Below, one piece after another: positions 1 to 9,400 of a stretch of 64,000 bases of DNA. The translations under genes were made by a program, and so were the position numbers. The number at the start of each line of letters is the position of its first letter. Position 1 is the first letter of the stretch. Location: contig NZ_FMZZ01000010.1 of the NCBI RefSeq assembly GCF_900101685.1, forward strand, positions 227,114 through 291,113, read 5' to 3'. The notes beneath the pieces are model-generated. The model was not told the DNA's origin, did no database searches, and saw only the letters and a list, made by a program, of their open reading frames with translations. The stretch is from Actinokineospora iranica. GTDB lineage: Bacteria > Actinomycetota > Actinomycetes > Mycobacteriales > Pseudonocardiaceae.

Positions 1-1
1 C

Positions 2-931
2 GACTACGCCTGCCCGTCCGGCGCCAAGGGCGACGTGCACCAGCGGCTGCTCGGCCCGCTGGCAGGCGCGCCCAACCTGACCCTGCGCACCGGGCTCAAA
101 GCCGTCCGGCTGGTGCAGGACCGGCCCGGGCACGTCGGCGGGCTGGACTGCCTCGACCTGGCCACGGGCACGCGGGAAACCGTGCGCGCCGGGATGTTCG
201 TGGTGGCGGCCAACGCGATCCAGAGCGCCGCGCTGCTGCTGCGCTCGCGGTCGGAGTTCGCCCCGGACGGCCTGGGCAACGACCACGGCATGGTCGGCCG
301 CGGCCTGTGCATGAAGGCGGGCCAGCACGTGCGGGCGACCCTCGCCGAGGATCTGCCCGAGCCGCTGGTCGCCGCGGGCGGCCGCTACGCCACCGTCGCG
401 CTCACCGACCACTACCTCGACCCGGACTGCCCGAGTGGGCTGGGCGGGCTGATCCTGGAGACCGGCCCGCTGGACGAGGATCGCGGCAACCCGCGCGTGC
501 TGCGGGTGGAGTGCCTGGTGGGCGACCAGCCGATGGCGTCGAACCGGGTCGCGCTCGACTGGTCTGCCCTGGACGCCAACGGCCTGCCCAGGCTGGTCAT
601 CGACTACCGGCCGCACCCGCTGGACCTCGAACGCCTGGCGTACCTGCGCAAGCGGGCCGCCGAGCTGATGACCGCGGCGGGCGCCACCAGGGTGGTCACC
701 GAGCCGATGGACTTCCCGCTGGGCAGCGCGCACCTGCACGGCACCTGCCGGATGGGAACCGACCCGCGCGCCAGCGTGTGCGACCCGGACGGCCGCGTGC
801 ACGCCACGGACAACGTCCGGGTCGCCGACGGCGCGCTGATGCCCTACCCGGGCGGGGTCAACCCCACCCTCACGATCCAGGCTCTCGCCCATCGTCTCGC
901 CACTTCCCTGGTAGTGGACGGAAAACCGTGA
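2..931 (+). CDS. GMC-family FAD oxidoreductase, C-terminal part (5' end outside window)
   Basis: The reading frame is open from base 2, so the N-terminal FAD-binding part lies outside the window. The C-terminal third carries the GMC_oxred_C signature: HLHGTCRMG with the catalytic His region, then VADGALMPYPGGVNPT and an NPTLTIQALAHR tail. GMC enzymes oxidise alcohols with FAD. In 2-deoxystreptamine aminoglycoside pathways a GMC enzyme (BtrQ/NeoG type) oxidises the 6'-hydroxyl of paromamine-like intermediates. That role is inferred here from the adjacent glycosyltransferase and aminotransferase, which face it convergently. It could instead be an unrelated alcohol oxidase. Confidence 0.88.
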   Translation, partial: DYACPSGAKGDVHQRLLGPLAGAPNLTLRTGLKAVRLVQDRPGHVGGLDCLDLATGTRETVRAGMFVVAANAIQSAALLLRSRSEFAPDGLGNDHGMVGRGLCMKAGQHVRATLAEDLPEPLVAAGGRYATVALTDHYLDPDCPSGLGGLILETGPLDEDRGNPRVLRVECLVGDQPMASNRVALDWSALDANGLPRLVIDYRPHPLDLERLAYLRKRAAELMTAAGATRVVTEPMDFPLGSAHLHGTCRMGTDPRASVCDPDGRVHATDNVRVADGALMPYPGGVNPTLTIQALAHRLATSLVVDGKP

Positions 932-957
932 GGGTCGCCGCCCGGCGACCCTCACGG
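926..957. terminator. Bidirectional hairpin terminator between convergent genes
   Basis: A perfect 14-bp inverted repeat (arms 926-939 and 944-957, loop GCCC) overlaps the stop codon of the GMC gene and lies just past the end of the convergent glycosyltransferase gene. It has no long T tract, as is common in high-GC actinobacteria. Confidence 0.75.
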
Positions 958-965
958 CTGGTCGC

Positions 966-2240
966 TCACCGACGGGCGACGACCGAGGCGTAGACCTCGG
1001 CGAGCCGCCGGGTCACCGCCGCCAGGTCGAAGCCCGCCGCCCGCGCCATCCCCGCCGCGCCCTGCTCACCGCGCAGGTCCGGCGACTCCAGGAGCTTGCG
1101 GACCGCTGCGGCCAGCGCTGGCGGGTCCCACGGCGGCACGATCAGCCCCGCCGCCCCGTGCCCGACGACCTCGGGCAGCCCGCCCACCTCGGTCACGACC
1201 ACCGCCCGGCCCGCGGTCAGCGCCTCCAGCACCGTCCCGCCCAGCTCCTCGTGCCGGGACGGGATGACCACGACCGCGGCCGACTTGACCGCCGCGGCGA
1301 TCTCGGCGCGCTCAAGGTGCCCGCGCAGCTCGACGTGCCCGGTGATGCCCAGCCGGGCCAGCTCCGCCCGGCAGTGCCGCAACTCGTTGCCGTCCCCGCA
1401 CATCACGAACCGCGCCGCCGTGCCTTCCCGCACCAGCATGGCCGCGGCGGCCACGTAGTCCGCCCAGCCCTTCTCCGGGGCGAACCGGCCGCAGTAGAGC
1501 ACCACGGGCGGGCCGGGGTCCGGTTCCGGATCGGCGGCGGACGGCCGGAAGTCGTCCAGCCGCACGCCGTCCGGCACGATGTGCACCCGGTCCTCGGTGG
1601 TGAGGCCGGTGTCCACGTACACCTTGCGAATCCGCTCGGTGAGCACGACCGCCGCGTCCGCCCGCCGCACCGCCCACCGCTCGAAGAGCCGCGCGGGCCC
1701 GATGAGCACCTTGCCGAGCAGGCTCTCCGGGTGGAAGGTGGCGATCGCGCTGCAGTGCGTGGTGATCACCAGCGGCACGCCGAGCACCGCCTTGGCCACG
1801 ACCGCGAACAGGAACGTCCAGGGCAGCTCGCTGCAGTGGACGTGGATCAGCGAGAACCGGCGGCGCCCGCCGCGCAGCCGCTGCCGCACGCACCACGCCG
1901 TCAGCGCCAGCCCCCAGGACACCAGCAGTCCGATGTAGCCCTTGGCCCTGGTGGGGATCGGGGCGATCGGCAGGGCCAGCAGCTCGAAGCGCGTGCGCGC
2001 GTCGACGTCCATGGTCTTGCCCATCCCCGGCCTGCGCGGGAACACCACGGTCTGCCGGGCGCCGAGCGCGGACATCTGCTCGGTGGTCTGCATGATCTGC
2101 ACCTGCATCCCGCCGATCGGCTCGTACTGCAACTCCCGGTGGGTCAGCTCGCGCCCGGCCAGGTAGTAGTACGGGGTCAGCCGCAGGACGTGCAGATCCG
2201 GCTCAGAGTTCGGCTCAGAGTTCGGCTTAGAGTTCGGCAT
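966..2240 (-). CDS. GT4-family glycosyltransferase, aminoglycoside type
   Basis: 424 aa. After a short repetitive N-terminus the protein opens with HVLRLTPYYYL and IGGMQVQ, the start typical of GT4 (GT-B fold) transferases including the 2-deoxystreptamine-glycosylating group (BtrM/NeoM/KanF type, recalled from memory). The C-terminal donor-binding half has CGRFAPEKGW near residue 245 and the SRHEELGGTVLEAL acidic (EX7E-like) motif near 335. It would transfer a sugar from a nucleotide donor in the cytosol. Its start overlaps the end of the upstream DegT aminotransferase gene, so the two are translationally coupled. The acceptor (2-deoxystreptamine) is inferred from this neighbour. The start at 2240 includes a 12-bp tandem repeat, and the conserved domain begins only at about residue 16. 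Confidence 0.85.
   Translation of the reverse strand: MPNSKPNSEPNSEPDLHVLRLTPYYYLAGRELTHRELQYEPIGGMQVQIMQTTEQMSALGARQTVVFPRRPGMGKTMDVDARTRFELLALPIAPIPTRAKGYIGLLVSWGLALTAWCVRQRLRGGRRRFSLIHVHCSELPWTFLFAVVAKAVLGVPLVITTHCSAIATFHPESLLGKVLIGPARLFERWAVRRADAAVVLTERIRKVYVDTGLTTEDRVHIVPDGVRLDDFRPSAADPEPDPGPPVVLYCGRFAPEKGWADYVAAAAMLVREGTAARFVMCGDGNELRHCRAELARLGITGHVELRGHLERAEIAAAVKSAAVVVIPSRHEELGGTVLEALTAGRAVVVTEVGGLPEVVGHGAAGLIVPPWDPPALAAAVRKLLESPDLRGEQGAAGMARAAGFDLAAVTRRLAEVYASVVARR
2199..2234. repeat. Three 12-bp tandem repeats in the glycosyltransferase N-terminus
   Basis: Three copies of a 12-bp unit (CGGCTCAGAGTT, the third with one change) encode the repeated residues NSKPNSEPNSEP at the start of the glycosyltransferase. 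Because the unit is in frame, copy-number change by slippage would lengthen or shorten the tail without a frameshift. The repeat also spans the overlap with the preceding aminotransferase stop codon. Confidence 0.85.
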
Positions 2241-3498
2241 GGTGATCGCGGACCTTGGCCAGCGCGGCGACGACGTCCGCGGCGTCGGCCGGGTCGCCCA
2301 GCAGCGCGCCGTGGTGGAACAGCAGCGCCGACTCGGCGAACTTCTCCGCCCCGGAGTAGTCCCGCCCGACCGCCCGCGCGCGGCCTTCCGCTGTCCAGAT
2401 CTCGGCGAACCGGCGCTTGGTGTGCGGCCGGAGCATCAGGCTCCGGTTCAGCGGGGCGTCCGGCGGGTAGACCGCCAGGCCCAGTTCCGCGCTGACCGCC
2501 TCGGCCACCCTGGTGGCGGGGACCGCGCCGAAAGTGCCTTCCTCGAAGAGGATTCCGTACTCGTAGATGGAGCGGCGCTCAGCCTGCGGCGGCACCGGGA
2601 TCGGCTCGAAGCCGCCCAGCTCGGCCAGCCCGCGCTCCAGTTCGGCCGCGACCTTCTCCCGGTGCCGGTGCTGCGCGTCGAGCCGGGGAAGCTGGTCGAG
2701 CAGCACGGCGGCGGACAGCTCGGACATGCAGTAGTTGGCGCCCATCACCTCGCCCGCCTCGATCAGCTCCATCACCCCCGCGGGCACTTCCTCGTCTGGG
2801 TAGCGGCGCGAGTCCGCGCGCAGCTGCTGCGCCCGGCGGTAGAGCTCGACGTCCTTGGTTATCACCGCCCCGCCCTCGCCCCCGGCGAGCACCTTGCCGT
2901 TCTGGAAGCTGAACACCCCGACCGCGCCGAGTGCGCCGACCGCCCGGCCGCGCCACCGCGCGCCGTGCGCCTGCGCGCAGTCCTCGACCAGCGGGACGCC
3001 CGCCTGCTCGGTGACCGCGAGGATGCCGTCCAGATCGGCCACCGTCGCGCCCAGATGGACCACGATGACGGCTTTGGTCCGCTCGGACAGTCCGGCGCGG
3101 ACGCTTTCCGCTGTGGCGCAACCGGTCCTCGGGTCCACATCGACCAGAACCGGGAGCGCGCCGCAGCGCAGCACCGCGGTGACCGGCGCGACCCAGGTCA
3201 TGGCGGGCACGACCACCTCGTCGCCGGGGCCGACGTCGAGGGCCTCCAGGGCGACCAGCAGCGCGCTGGACCCGTGGTCGACGCTCACGCAGTAGGGGAC
3301 GTCGTTGTAGCGGGCCCATTCCTCCGCGAAGCGCCGCTCCCGCGCCTTGGCTCCGTCGCTCGGCCAGCTGATCGCCCACCGCCCGGACCGGATGGCCGCG
3401 ACGACCTCCTGCTCGGTCGCGGCGTCGTGCTGCGGCCACCGCGGCCAGGCCCGGTCGTGGCGGACCGGAGTTCCACCGAGAACGGCGAGTCGGCTCAT
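2227..3498 (-). CDS. DegT/DnrJ/EryC1 aminotransferase, 2-deoxy-scyllo-inosose aminotransferase-like
   Basis: 423 aa PLP-dependent sugar aminotransferase. Visible features are LGGTPVRHDRAWPRWPQ at the N-terminus, PGDEVVVPAMTWVA (92-104), VEDCAQAHGARWRG with the PLP-ring Asp (about 173), and FSFQNGKVLAGGEGG with the Schiff-base Lys at about 202. Length and motif order match the BtrS/NeoB/KanB group, which transaminates 2-deoxy-scyllo-inosose with L-glutamine on the way to 2-deoxystreptamine; that assignment is from memory of the family. The ATG at 3498 has an AAGGAG ribosome site six bases upstream. A longer open frame extends upstream but lacks family similarity. It is the first gene of a two-gene minus-strand operon with the glycosyltransferase. 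Confidence 0.9.
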   Translation of the reverse strand: MSRLAVLGGTPVRHDRAWPRWPQHDAATEQEVVAAIRSGRWAISWPSDGAKARERRFAEEWARYNDVPYCVSVDHGSSALLVALEALDVGPGDEVVVPAMTWVAPVTAVLRCGALPVLVDVDPRTGCATAESVRAGLSERTKAVIVVHLGATVADLDGILAVTEQAGVPLVEDCAQAHGARWRGRAVGALGAVGVFSFQNGKVLAGGEGGAVITKDVELYRRAQQLRADSRRYPDEEVPAGVMELIEAGEVMGANYCMSELSAAVLLDQLPRLDAQHRHREKVAAELERGLAELGGFEPIPVPPQAERRSIYEYGILFEEGTFGAVPATRVAEAVSAELGLAVYPPDAPLNRSLMLRPHTKRRFAEIWTAEGRARAVGRDYSGAEKFAESALLFHHGALLGDPADAADVVAALAKVRDHHAEL

Positions 3499-4360
3499 GA
3501 ACGCTCCTTGTCGTAGCCGTGCTGGACAGTCGGGACCGGGTGCGTCCCGAGGGGATCTGGCGAATGTCGTGCGGGGCGCGGTTCCGCCCGGGTATGCTGG
3601 CGTCGTCACGAGCCGCGACCCGATCCGGGTTTCACGTGCCCTTTCTCCGGTGTCCGGTTTCGGCATGATCCCGGGTGGGCCGGTGTCCGGCAAGCCGTTC
3701 GCGCTCGGCCCTGCGGTGCCCGTTATCGAGCGTCGGCATTGTTTCCCCAGTTTCGGCGAGGCGGCATTCGGTTGTCGTCGGTGGTGTGCCCGCGCGGGTG
3801 CCGGGACGCCGTTTTGGCTATTCATGAATGCGCACCGATAGGCCATTCGGCCGACCGGCGGCGCGCTTTTGGCGGTCCTGGGATCGATTTCTTCCGGCGC
3901 TGAGTCGCCTCCCCGTCGAGGCTCCCGTCCCCGTCGTGCCGCACGAGTTCGGAAGCTCAAAAGCATCATACGAAGGTGTCAAGAGCGGCGATCGGGGCAT
4001 TGTGCCCTTGACCGGCGAGGATGCCGACCGGATTCGAGAGAGATGCGCCATTCGCCCGCACCTGGGCAGCCGATCGGCCCTCCGTGGCGTATTCGATTTA
4101 GGGCGTTCGGGTGAGCAACGGCCCAATGCGCGCGCTTGGCGGTATCTGGCTACGTCCAGAAGCACTCTTTAAGGCATTCCACTCACACATGTCCGGTTCG
4201 CCGCTATAGTGGCCACCTGAGGGGGTGACACGGGGGTCGGCGGTTCACGTGAAGGGCAGCCAGGGGCATGTGTTGTCCTGGTCCTAAGTCACGACCTCTT
4301 GTGCTTCGCCCTTTTCCCTGTCTGTCTCACCAAACGCGACTCAAGTAAAGGAATCGCACG
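3499..4360. promoter_or_regulatory. Divergent intergenic region, possible promoters and a TTCACGTGAA palindrome
   Basis: 862 bp without a convincing gene; base composition looks less GC-rich than its flanks. It must hold the promoters of the divergent aminotransferase operon and the Rossmann/MFS operon. A TATAGT hexamer (4205-4210) is a candidate -10 box for the rightward operon, though no good -35 box is obvious. A perfect 10-bp palindrome TTCACGTGAA (4244-4253) between it and the start codon could be an operator. No regulator gene is adjacent, so the assignment is tentative. Confidence 0.4.
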
Positions 4361-6466
4361 ATGGGCAAGACCGTTAGTCCGACACGACTCTGGAAGCGGG
4401 CGTGGTCCGGCCGCGCGCGCCAGACCGCGCTCATGGTCCCGGTGGCCACGGCTGTCGTGCTCGGGGCCGCGGGTCTTGTGCTGGGGGGCGGCGCCCGCCC
4501 ACCGCTGTTGACCTCGGCGGGAATCGCCCTGTTCGCCGCCGTCGCGACCTTCGTCGTGTTCTCCATGACCGCGGCCGCCCCCGTCCCCGGCCACCTCGAC
4601 GGCACCACCCTCGGCGACGGCGAAGAGGCCCACGACGAGGACCTGACCGGCGTCCGCGACCCGGACTTCCTCGCCCTCGGCCTCGGCGGCACCAACATGA
4701 TGGCGATGCTCTGGTCGGTGGCCATGGGCAGGCGCGTGGTCGGCGTCGAGATGCGCGGCGACCCGTCGCTGGGCGTGCACTGGAACATCCGCGAGGACCT
4801 GTACCACCACTTCGGCCTGATCGACCAGATGATGCTCGACCGCTACGGCCCCGACGGCGTCCCGAAGCGACAGGACGGCAAGCCGTTCCTGCTCGCCGAG
4901 TGCTTCTACCACCCGGACACCGCCGCGGGCGCGGTCGCCGCGGACGAGGTCGTCACCGGCTTCCTCGACTCGCACCTGGGCGAGGAGTCGCACATCTCCG
5001 GGATCATCCACCACACCGAGTTCATCGATGACCGCTGGCACAACGGCGAGCCGCAGCGCATCGTGACCGTGGTCCAGTCCGCGCTGCCGCCGACCGAGCA
5101 CGACCCGTCCAAGATCGGCCGCAGCATGGTCGACGTGCTCGACGGCCCGTCCACTTTCCAGGCGGGCGCGTCGGAAGTCCTGATCCTGCAGCGCCGCTAC
5201 CTTGAGGCCATCGAGGAGATGGACCGCGAGCGCGGCCTGGAGCGGCCGCGCGTGCGGTTGTTCACCAGCCACCGCGTGGTGACCCCGAGCGACGACGGCG
5301 GGATGCTCGCCTGGTTCCGTCGCGACGAGGGCTTCGTGCCCCGGTCGGACGGTCGCAAGGGGATTCGGATCGAGAAGATCCGCGAACTGGACTACAAGGG
5401 CAAGTTCAAGCGGGTCCGGGTGCCCGGCACCAAGGTCATCGATCTCGGCGTGCCGGAGCTGTTCATGATCGCCCAGGGTTTCGACAGCGGCGACGCCACC
5501 CGGCTCGGCTTCCGCCAGCAGCCGGTCAAGGTCGACCACCAGGACGGCCGCGGCCCGGTGGTGGCCCAGGCCGACTACCTCGCCGGTCTGCTTGAGGTGC
5601 TGGTCGACGGCCGCCTGCGCAGGCGCATCGCCTCGGAGTTCGACAAGGAGGGCAACGAGTACTGGGTGCGCCAGATCGCCGTCGGCCACCAGGACGACCC
5701 CGAGGTCGGCTGGATTCTGGTCCAGGTGCCCGACTTCAAGACCTTCGACCCGATCCTGGCGGGCCTGGTCCCGGAAGGCACGGACAAGGACACCCCGGAG
5801 TACTTCGCGGCCTACCAGTTCCTCCTCCGCGACTACTACCTCGAACAGGTCTCGCACATCGTCGAGATCCCCAAGAAAGACCTGGAGAAGGTCCAGATGC
5901 CCTATGGCCCCAAGCTGTTCAGCCTCATCGAGCAGGTCGGCGACGACGCGCTCATCGCGGCCAACGGCGTTGTCGCGGGCGACTCGTTCGGCAACGGCCA
6001 CTTCCTGACCAGCGGCGGCGCCATCACCGGCATGGTCGGGCACGGCGCCCGGGTGCTGCGCTACTGGGAGGCCCGCGCCGCGGGCGTCGCGCACGAGACC
6101 GCCGTCCGCACGCTCGCGGACGGCATCAAGGAGGACACTGAAGGGTGGCTGCACGTCAGCGCCCAGGAGTTCAGCCAGGCCGTGCCGATCAACTTCGGCG
6201 CCGAGCGCATCGAGAAGATCTCCGCGGCCAGCGGAAAGTCCACCATGGAGCGGGCGACCACGATCGACGCGACCCGGCGGCACCGGCACTCGCTCGCGCC
6301 GCTGGACTACTCCGACTGGCGCAGGCTGGTCATCCGCAGCGGCCGCACCTACGCCGAGCCGCTGCCCCCGCTGAGCCAGGTGCACCCGGCGCTGCGCGAC
6401 CGGATGCCCGCTGCGGCCGAGCCGGTCATGGCCGACGCCGAGTTCGCGACGGCGGGTGGCGCCTGA
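4361..6466 (+). CDS. Membrane-anchored FAD/NAD-type Rossmann protein, function unknown
   Basis: 701 aa. Two hydrophobic segments (about 23-43 and 50-70) anchor the N-terminus. The rest is a soluble domain opening with FLALGLGGTNMMAM and ending its first unit at VVGVEMRGD. That is a beta-alpha-beta dinucleotide fold with an acidic residue at the end of strand 2, but Asn replaces the usual sixth-position Gly. Near residue 540, VVAGDSFGNGHF resembles the GD motif that contacts the FAD ribityl chain. The ATG at 4361 has an AAAGGA ribosome site. Its stop overlaps the next gene's ATG by one base, and that gene carries a close paralogue of the same domain. I do not recognise the family. An oxidoreductase acting at the membrane, perhaps for the neighbouring aminoglycoside-type cluster, is inference. 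Confidence 0.75.
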   Translation: MGKTVSPTRLWKRAWSGRARQTALMVPVATAVVLGAAGLVLGGGARPPLLTSAGIALFAAVATFVVFSMTAAAPVPGHLDGTTLGDGEEAHDEDLTGVRDPDFLALGLGGTNMMAMLWSVAMGRRVVGVEMRGDPSLGVHWNIREDLYHHFGLIDQMMLDRYGPDGVPKRQDGKPFLLAECFYHPDTAAGAVAADEVVTGFLDSHLGEESHISGIIHHTEFIDDRWHNGEPQRIVTVVQSALPPTEHDPSKIGRSMVDVLDGPSTFQAGASEVLILQRRYLEAIEEMDRERGLERPRVRLFTSHRVVTPSDDGGMLAWFRRDEGFVPRSDGRKGIRIEKIRELDYKGKFKRVRVPGTKVIDLGVPELFMIAQGFDSGDATRLGFRQQPVKVDHQDGRGPVVAQADYLAGLLEVLVDGRLRRRIASEFDKEGNEYWVRQIAVGHQDDPEVGWILVQVPDFKTFDPILAGLVPEGTDKDTPEYFAAYQFLLRDYYLEQVSHIVEIPKKDLEKVQMPYGPKLFSLIEQVGDDALIAANGVVAGDSFGNGHFLTSGGAITGMVGHGARVLRYWEARAAGVAHETAVRTLADGIKEDTEGWLHVSAQEFSQAVPINFGAERIEKISAASGKSTMERATTIDATRRHRHSLAPLDYSDWRRLVIRSGRTYAEPLPPLSQVHPALRDRMPAAAEPVMADAEFATAGGA

Positions 6467-9400
6467 TGTCGACCACACCTGAACCGCGCCCGGTCCCGGC
6501 GCTGCGCACCTTGCGAGAGCGCCAGTTGGCGCTGGTGGTGCTCAGCGTGGGCACCCTGATGATCATCCTCGACAGTTCCGTGGTGAACGTCGCGTTGCCC
6601 ACCATCCAGGCCGAGTTGGGCTTCTCGCAGTCCGAGTTGGCCTGGGTGATCAACGCCTACCTGATCCCGTTCGGCGGCCTGCTGCTGCTGGCGGGCAGGC
6701 TCGGCGACCTGTTCGGCCGCAAACGGCTCTTCCTCGGCGGTCTCGCGCTGTTCACCGCCGCGTCGGCGGCGTGTGGCCTCGCGCAGACCAAGGAGATGCT
6801 GATCGGCGCCCGGTTCGTGCAGGGCATCGGCGGCGCGATGGCCTCGGCCGTGGTGCTCGGCATGATCGTCACGATCTTCCCGGGACGGCGGGAACAGGCG
6901 CGGGCGATCAGCATCTACGCGTTCGTCGCCGCGTCCGGCGCGTCCGTCGGCCTGCTCGCGGGCGCGGCGCTCACCGAGGCCGTCAACTGGCACTGGATCT
7001 TCTTCGTCAACCTGCCCATCGGCGTCGTGGCGATACTGTTCGCGGCCAGGCTCCTGGACGAGAACCGCGACGGCGACACCGGCAAGAGCCCCGACGTGCT
7101 CGGCGGCGTGCTGATCACCGCGGGCCTGTCGCTGCTGACCTACACCATCGTCCAGGCCGCCGACCACGGCTGGGTCTCTGCGCGCACCCTGCTGCTCGCC
7201 GCTGGCGCGCTCGTGCTGGTGCTCGGGTTCGTCTACCGCCAGGCGCGGGCGAAGAACCCGCTGGTGCCGCTGGGGATCTTCCGCGCGCGGAACGTGGGCT
7301 GGGCGAACCTGATCCAGACGCTGATGGTCGCAGGCTTCGCGGGCATGTTCTTCCTCGGCGCGCTGTACCTGCAGAACGTCCTGGGCTACAGCGTCGCCGA
7401 GATCGGCTTCGCGTACCTGCCGCTGACGGTGGCCATCGCGGTGCTCTCGCTCAAGGCAGCGCCGAAGCTGATCGAGAAGGTCGACGCCCGCACCCTGCTG
7501 GTGCCCGGTCTGCTGCTCGTCGCGGGGGGCCTCGCGTTCTTCGCCAGGGTGCCGGTCGACGGGACCTACTGGGTCGACGTCTTCCCGGTCATGGTGCTGC
7601 TCGGCGTCGGCGCGGGTATCTGCTTCCCGGCCCTGCTCACCGCGGCCATGTCGCAGGCGACCAGCGAGGACGCGGGTGTGCGCTCCGGGCTGGTCAGCAC
7701 CACCCAGCAGATCGGCCCCGCGCTCGGTCTGGCGGTGCTGGCGGCCCTGTCGACCGCCCGCACCCGCGACGCCGTCGCCGAGGGCGAGCCGCTGGCCGAG
7801 GCGCTGACCAGCGGCTACCAGCTGGCGTTCCTGATCGGCACGGGTTTCGTGCTCGTCGCGATCGCGCTGACCGTGACCGTGCTCAAGCCCGCGGCGCCCA
7901 AGACCGCGCCGGAAGCGCTCGACCACACCACGGTCGGCGACCGGGCGGAGAACCTCACCGGCGTCCGCGACCCGGAGTTCCTGGCCCTGGGCCTGGGCGG
8001 GACCAACATGATGGCGATGCTCTGGTCGGTCGCCATGGGCAGGCGGTCGGTCGGCGTCGAGATGCGCGGCGACCCCAACTTCGGCGTCATGCACTGGCAG
8101 GTGCGCGAGGAGCTGTACCACCACCTCGCCGAGATCGACCGGATGATGCTCGCCCGCTACGGCGCCGACCGCATCCCCAAGCGCGGCGACGGCAGCCTGT
8201 TCCTGCTCTCGGAATGCTTCTACAGCACCAAGACGCAGTCCGGCGACGTCGCGGCCGACGAGGTGGTCAGCGGTTTCGACCTGGAGTCGCACGTCGGCGG
8301 CGTGCTGCGGCACAGCGAGCACATCGACGACCGCTGGGTCGACGGCGTGCCCAACCGGGTCGTCCGCGCCCAGGGCGCGGCGACCCCGCCCGCCGAGCCC
8401 GACCCGAGTGTCCTCGGCCGGGACATGTCCGAGGTCTTGGAGTCGCGCTCGGTGTTCCTCTCCGGCGCGGAAGAGTTGCTGGTGCTGCTGCGCCGCTACC
8501 TTGAGGGCATCGAGGCGATGGACCTGGCAGCGGGCGTCGAGTCGCCGCGCGTGCGGCTGTTCCTCAGCCACCAGGTGGTCGACCCGACGCAGGGCCTCGG
8601 CCGCGCCACCCAGCGCGGCGCCGACCAGCCCGGGTTCGAGCGGCTGCCGGACGGGCGGGTGCGCGTGCGCATCGAGGCCATCCGCAACCTGGACTACAAG
8701 GGCCGGTTCAAGCGGGTGATCGTGCCCGGCACCGAAGTCATCGACCTCGGCGTCCCGGAGGTGTTCGTCGTCGCCCAGGGCCAGCACAGCGAGGACGCCG
8801 AGCGGCTGGGCTTCACCCAGCGCGAGGTGATGATCGACCACGGCGACGGCCGCGGCCCGGTCGTCGCGCAGGCGGACTACCTCTCCGGCCTGATCGAGGT
8901 CCTGATCGACAGCCGAATCCGGCAGCGGGTCGCGACCGAGTTCGACAAGGAGGGCCTGCCCTACACGGTCCGCCAGGTCGTCATCGGCCACGAGGACGAC
9001 GCCGAGATCGGCTGGACGCTGGTGGAGGTGCCCGAGTTCAAGACCTTCGACCCGGTGCTGGCGGGCCTGGTCCCGGTGGGCACCCCGATCGACTCCGCGG
9101 AGTACTTCGCCGCGCACCAGCACCTGCTGCGCGACTTCTTCCTGGAGCAGACCTCGCTGTTGGTCGAGGTCTCCAAGGCCGAGCTGGCCAAGGTGCAGCT
9201 CACCTACGGGCCGAAGCTGTTCCGCCTGGTGGAGAAGATCGGTGAGGACGCGCTGCTCACGCCCAACGGGGTGGTCGCGGGCGACTCGTTCGGCAACGGC
9301 CACTTCGGCGCCAGCGGCGGCGCGATGACCGGCATGATCGGGCACGGCTCCCGGGTGTTGCGCTACTGGCAGGCCCGCGACGCGGGCGTCGCGCACGAGG

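Noticed and set aside
3499..3969. N-terminal extension of the aminotransferase to 3969
   Set aside because: Extension has no family similarity and the internal ATG 3498 has an excellent AAGGAG site.
4289..6478. 729-codon open frame on the minus strand
   Set aside because: Shadow of the plus-strand Rossmann gene; composition (Asp/Val/Arg/His-rich) is the mirror of GC-biased codons and no domain is visible.
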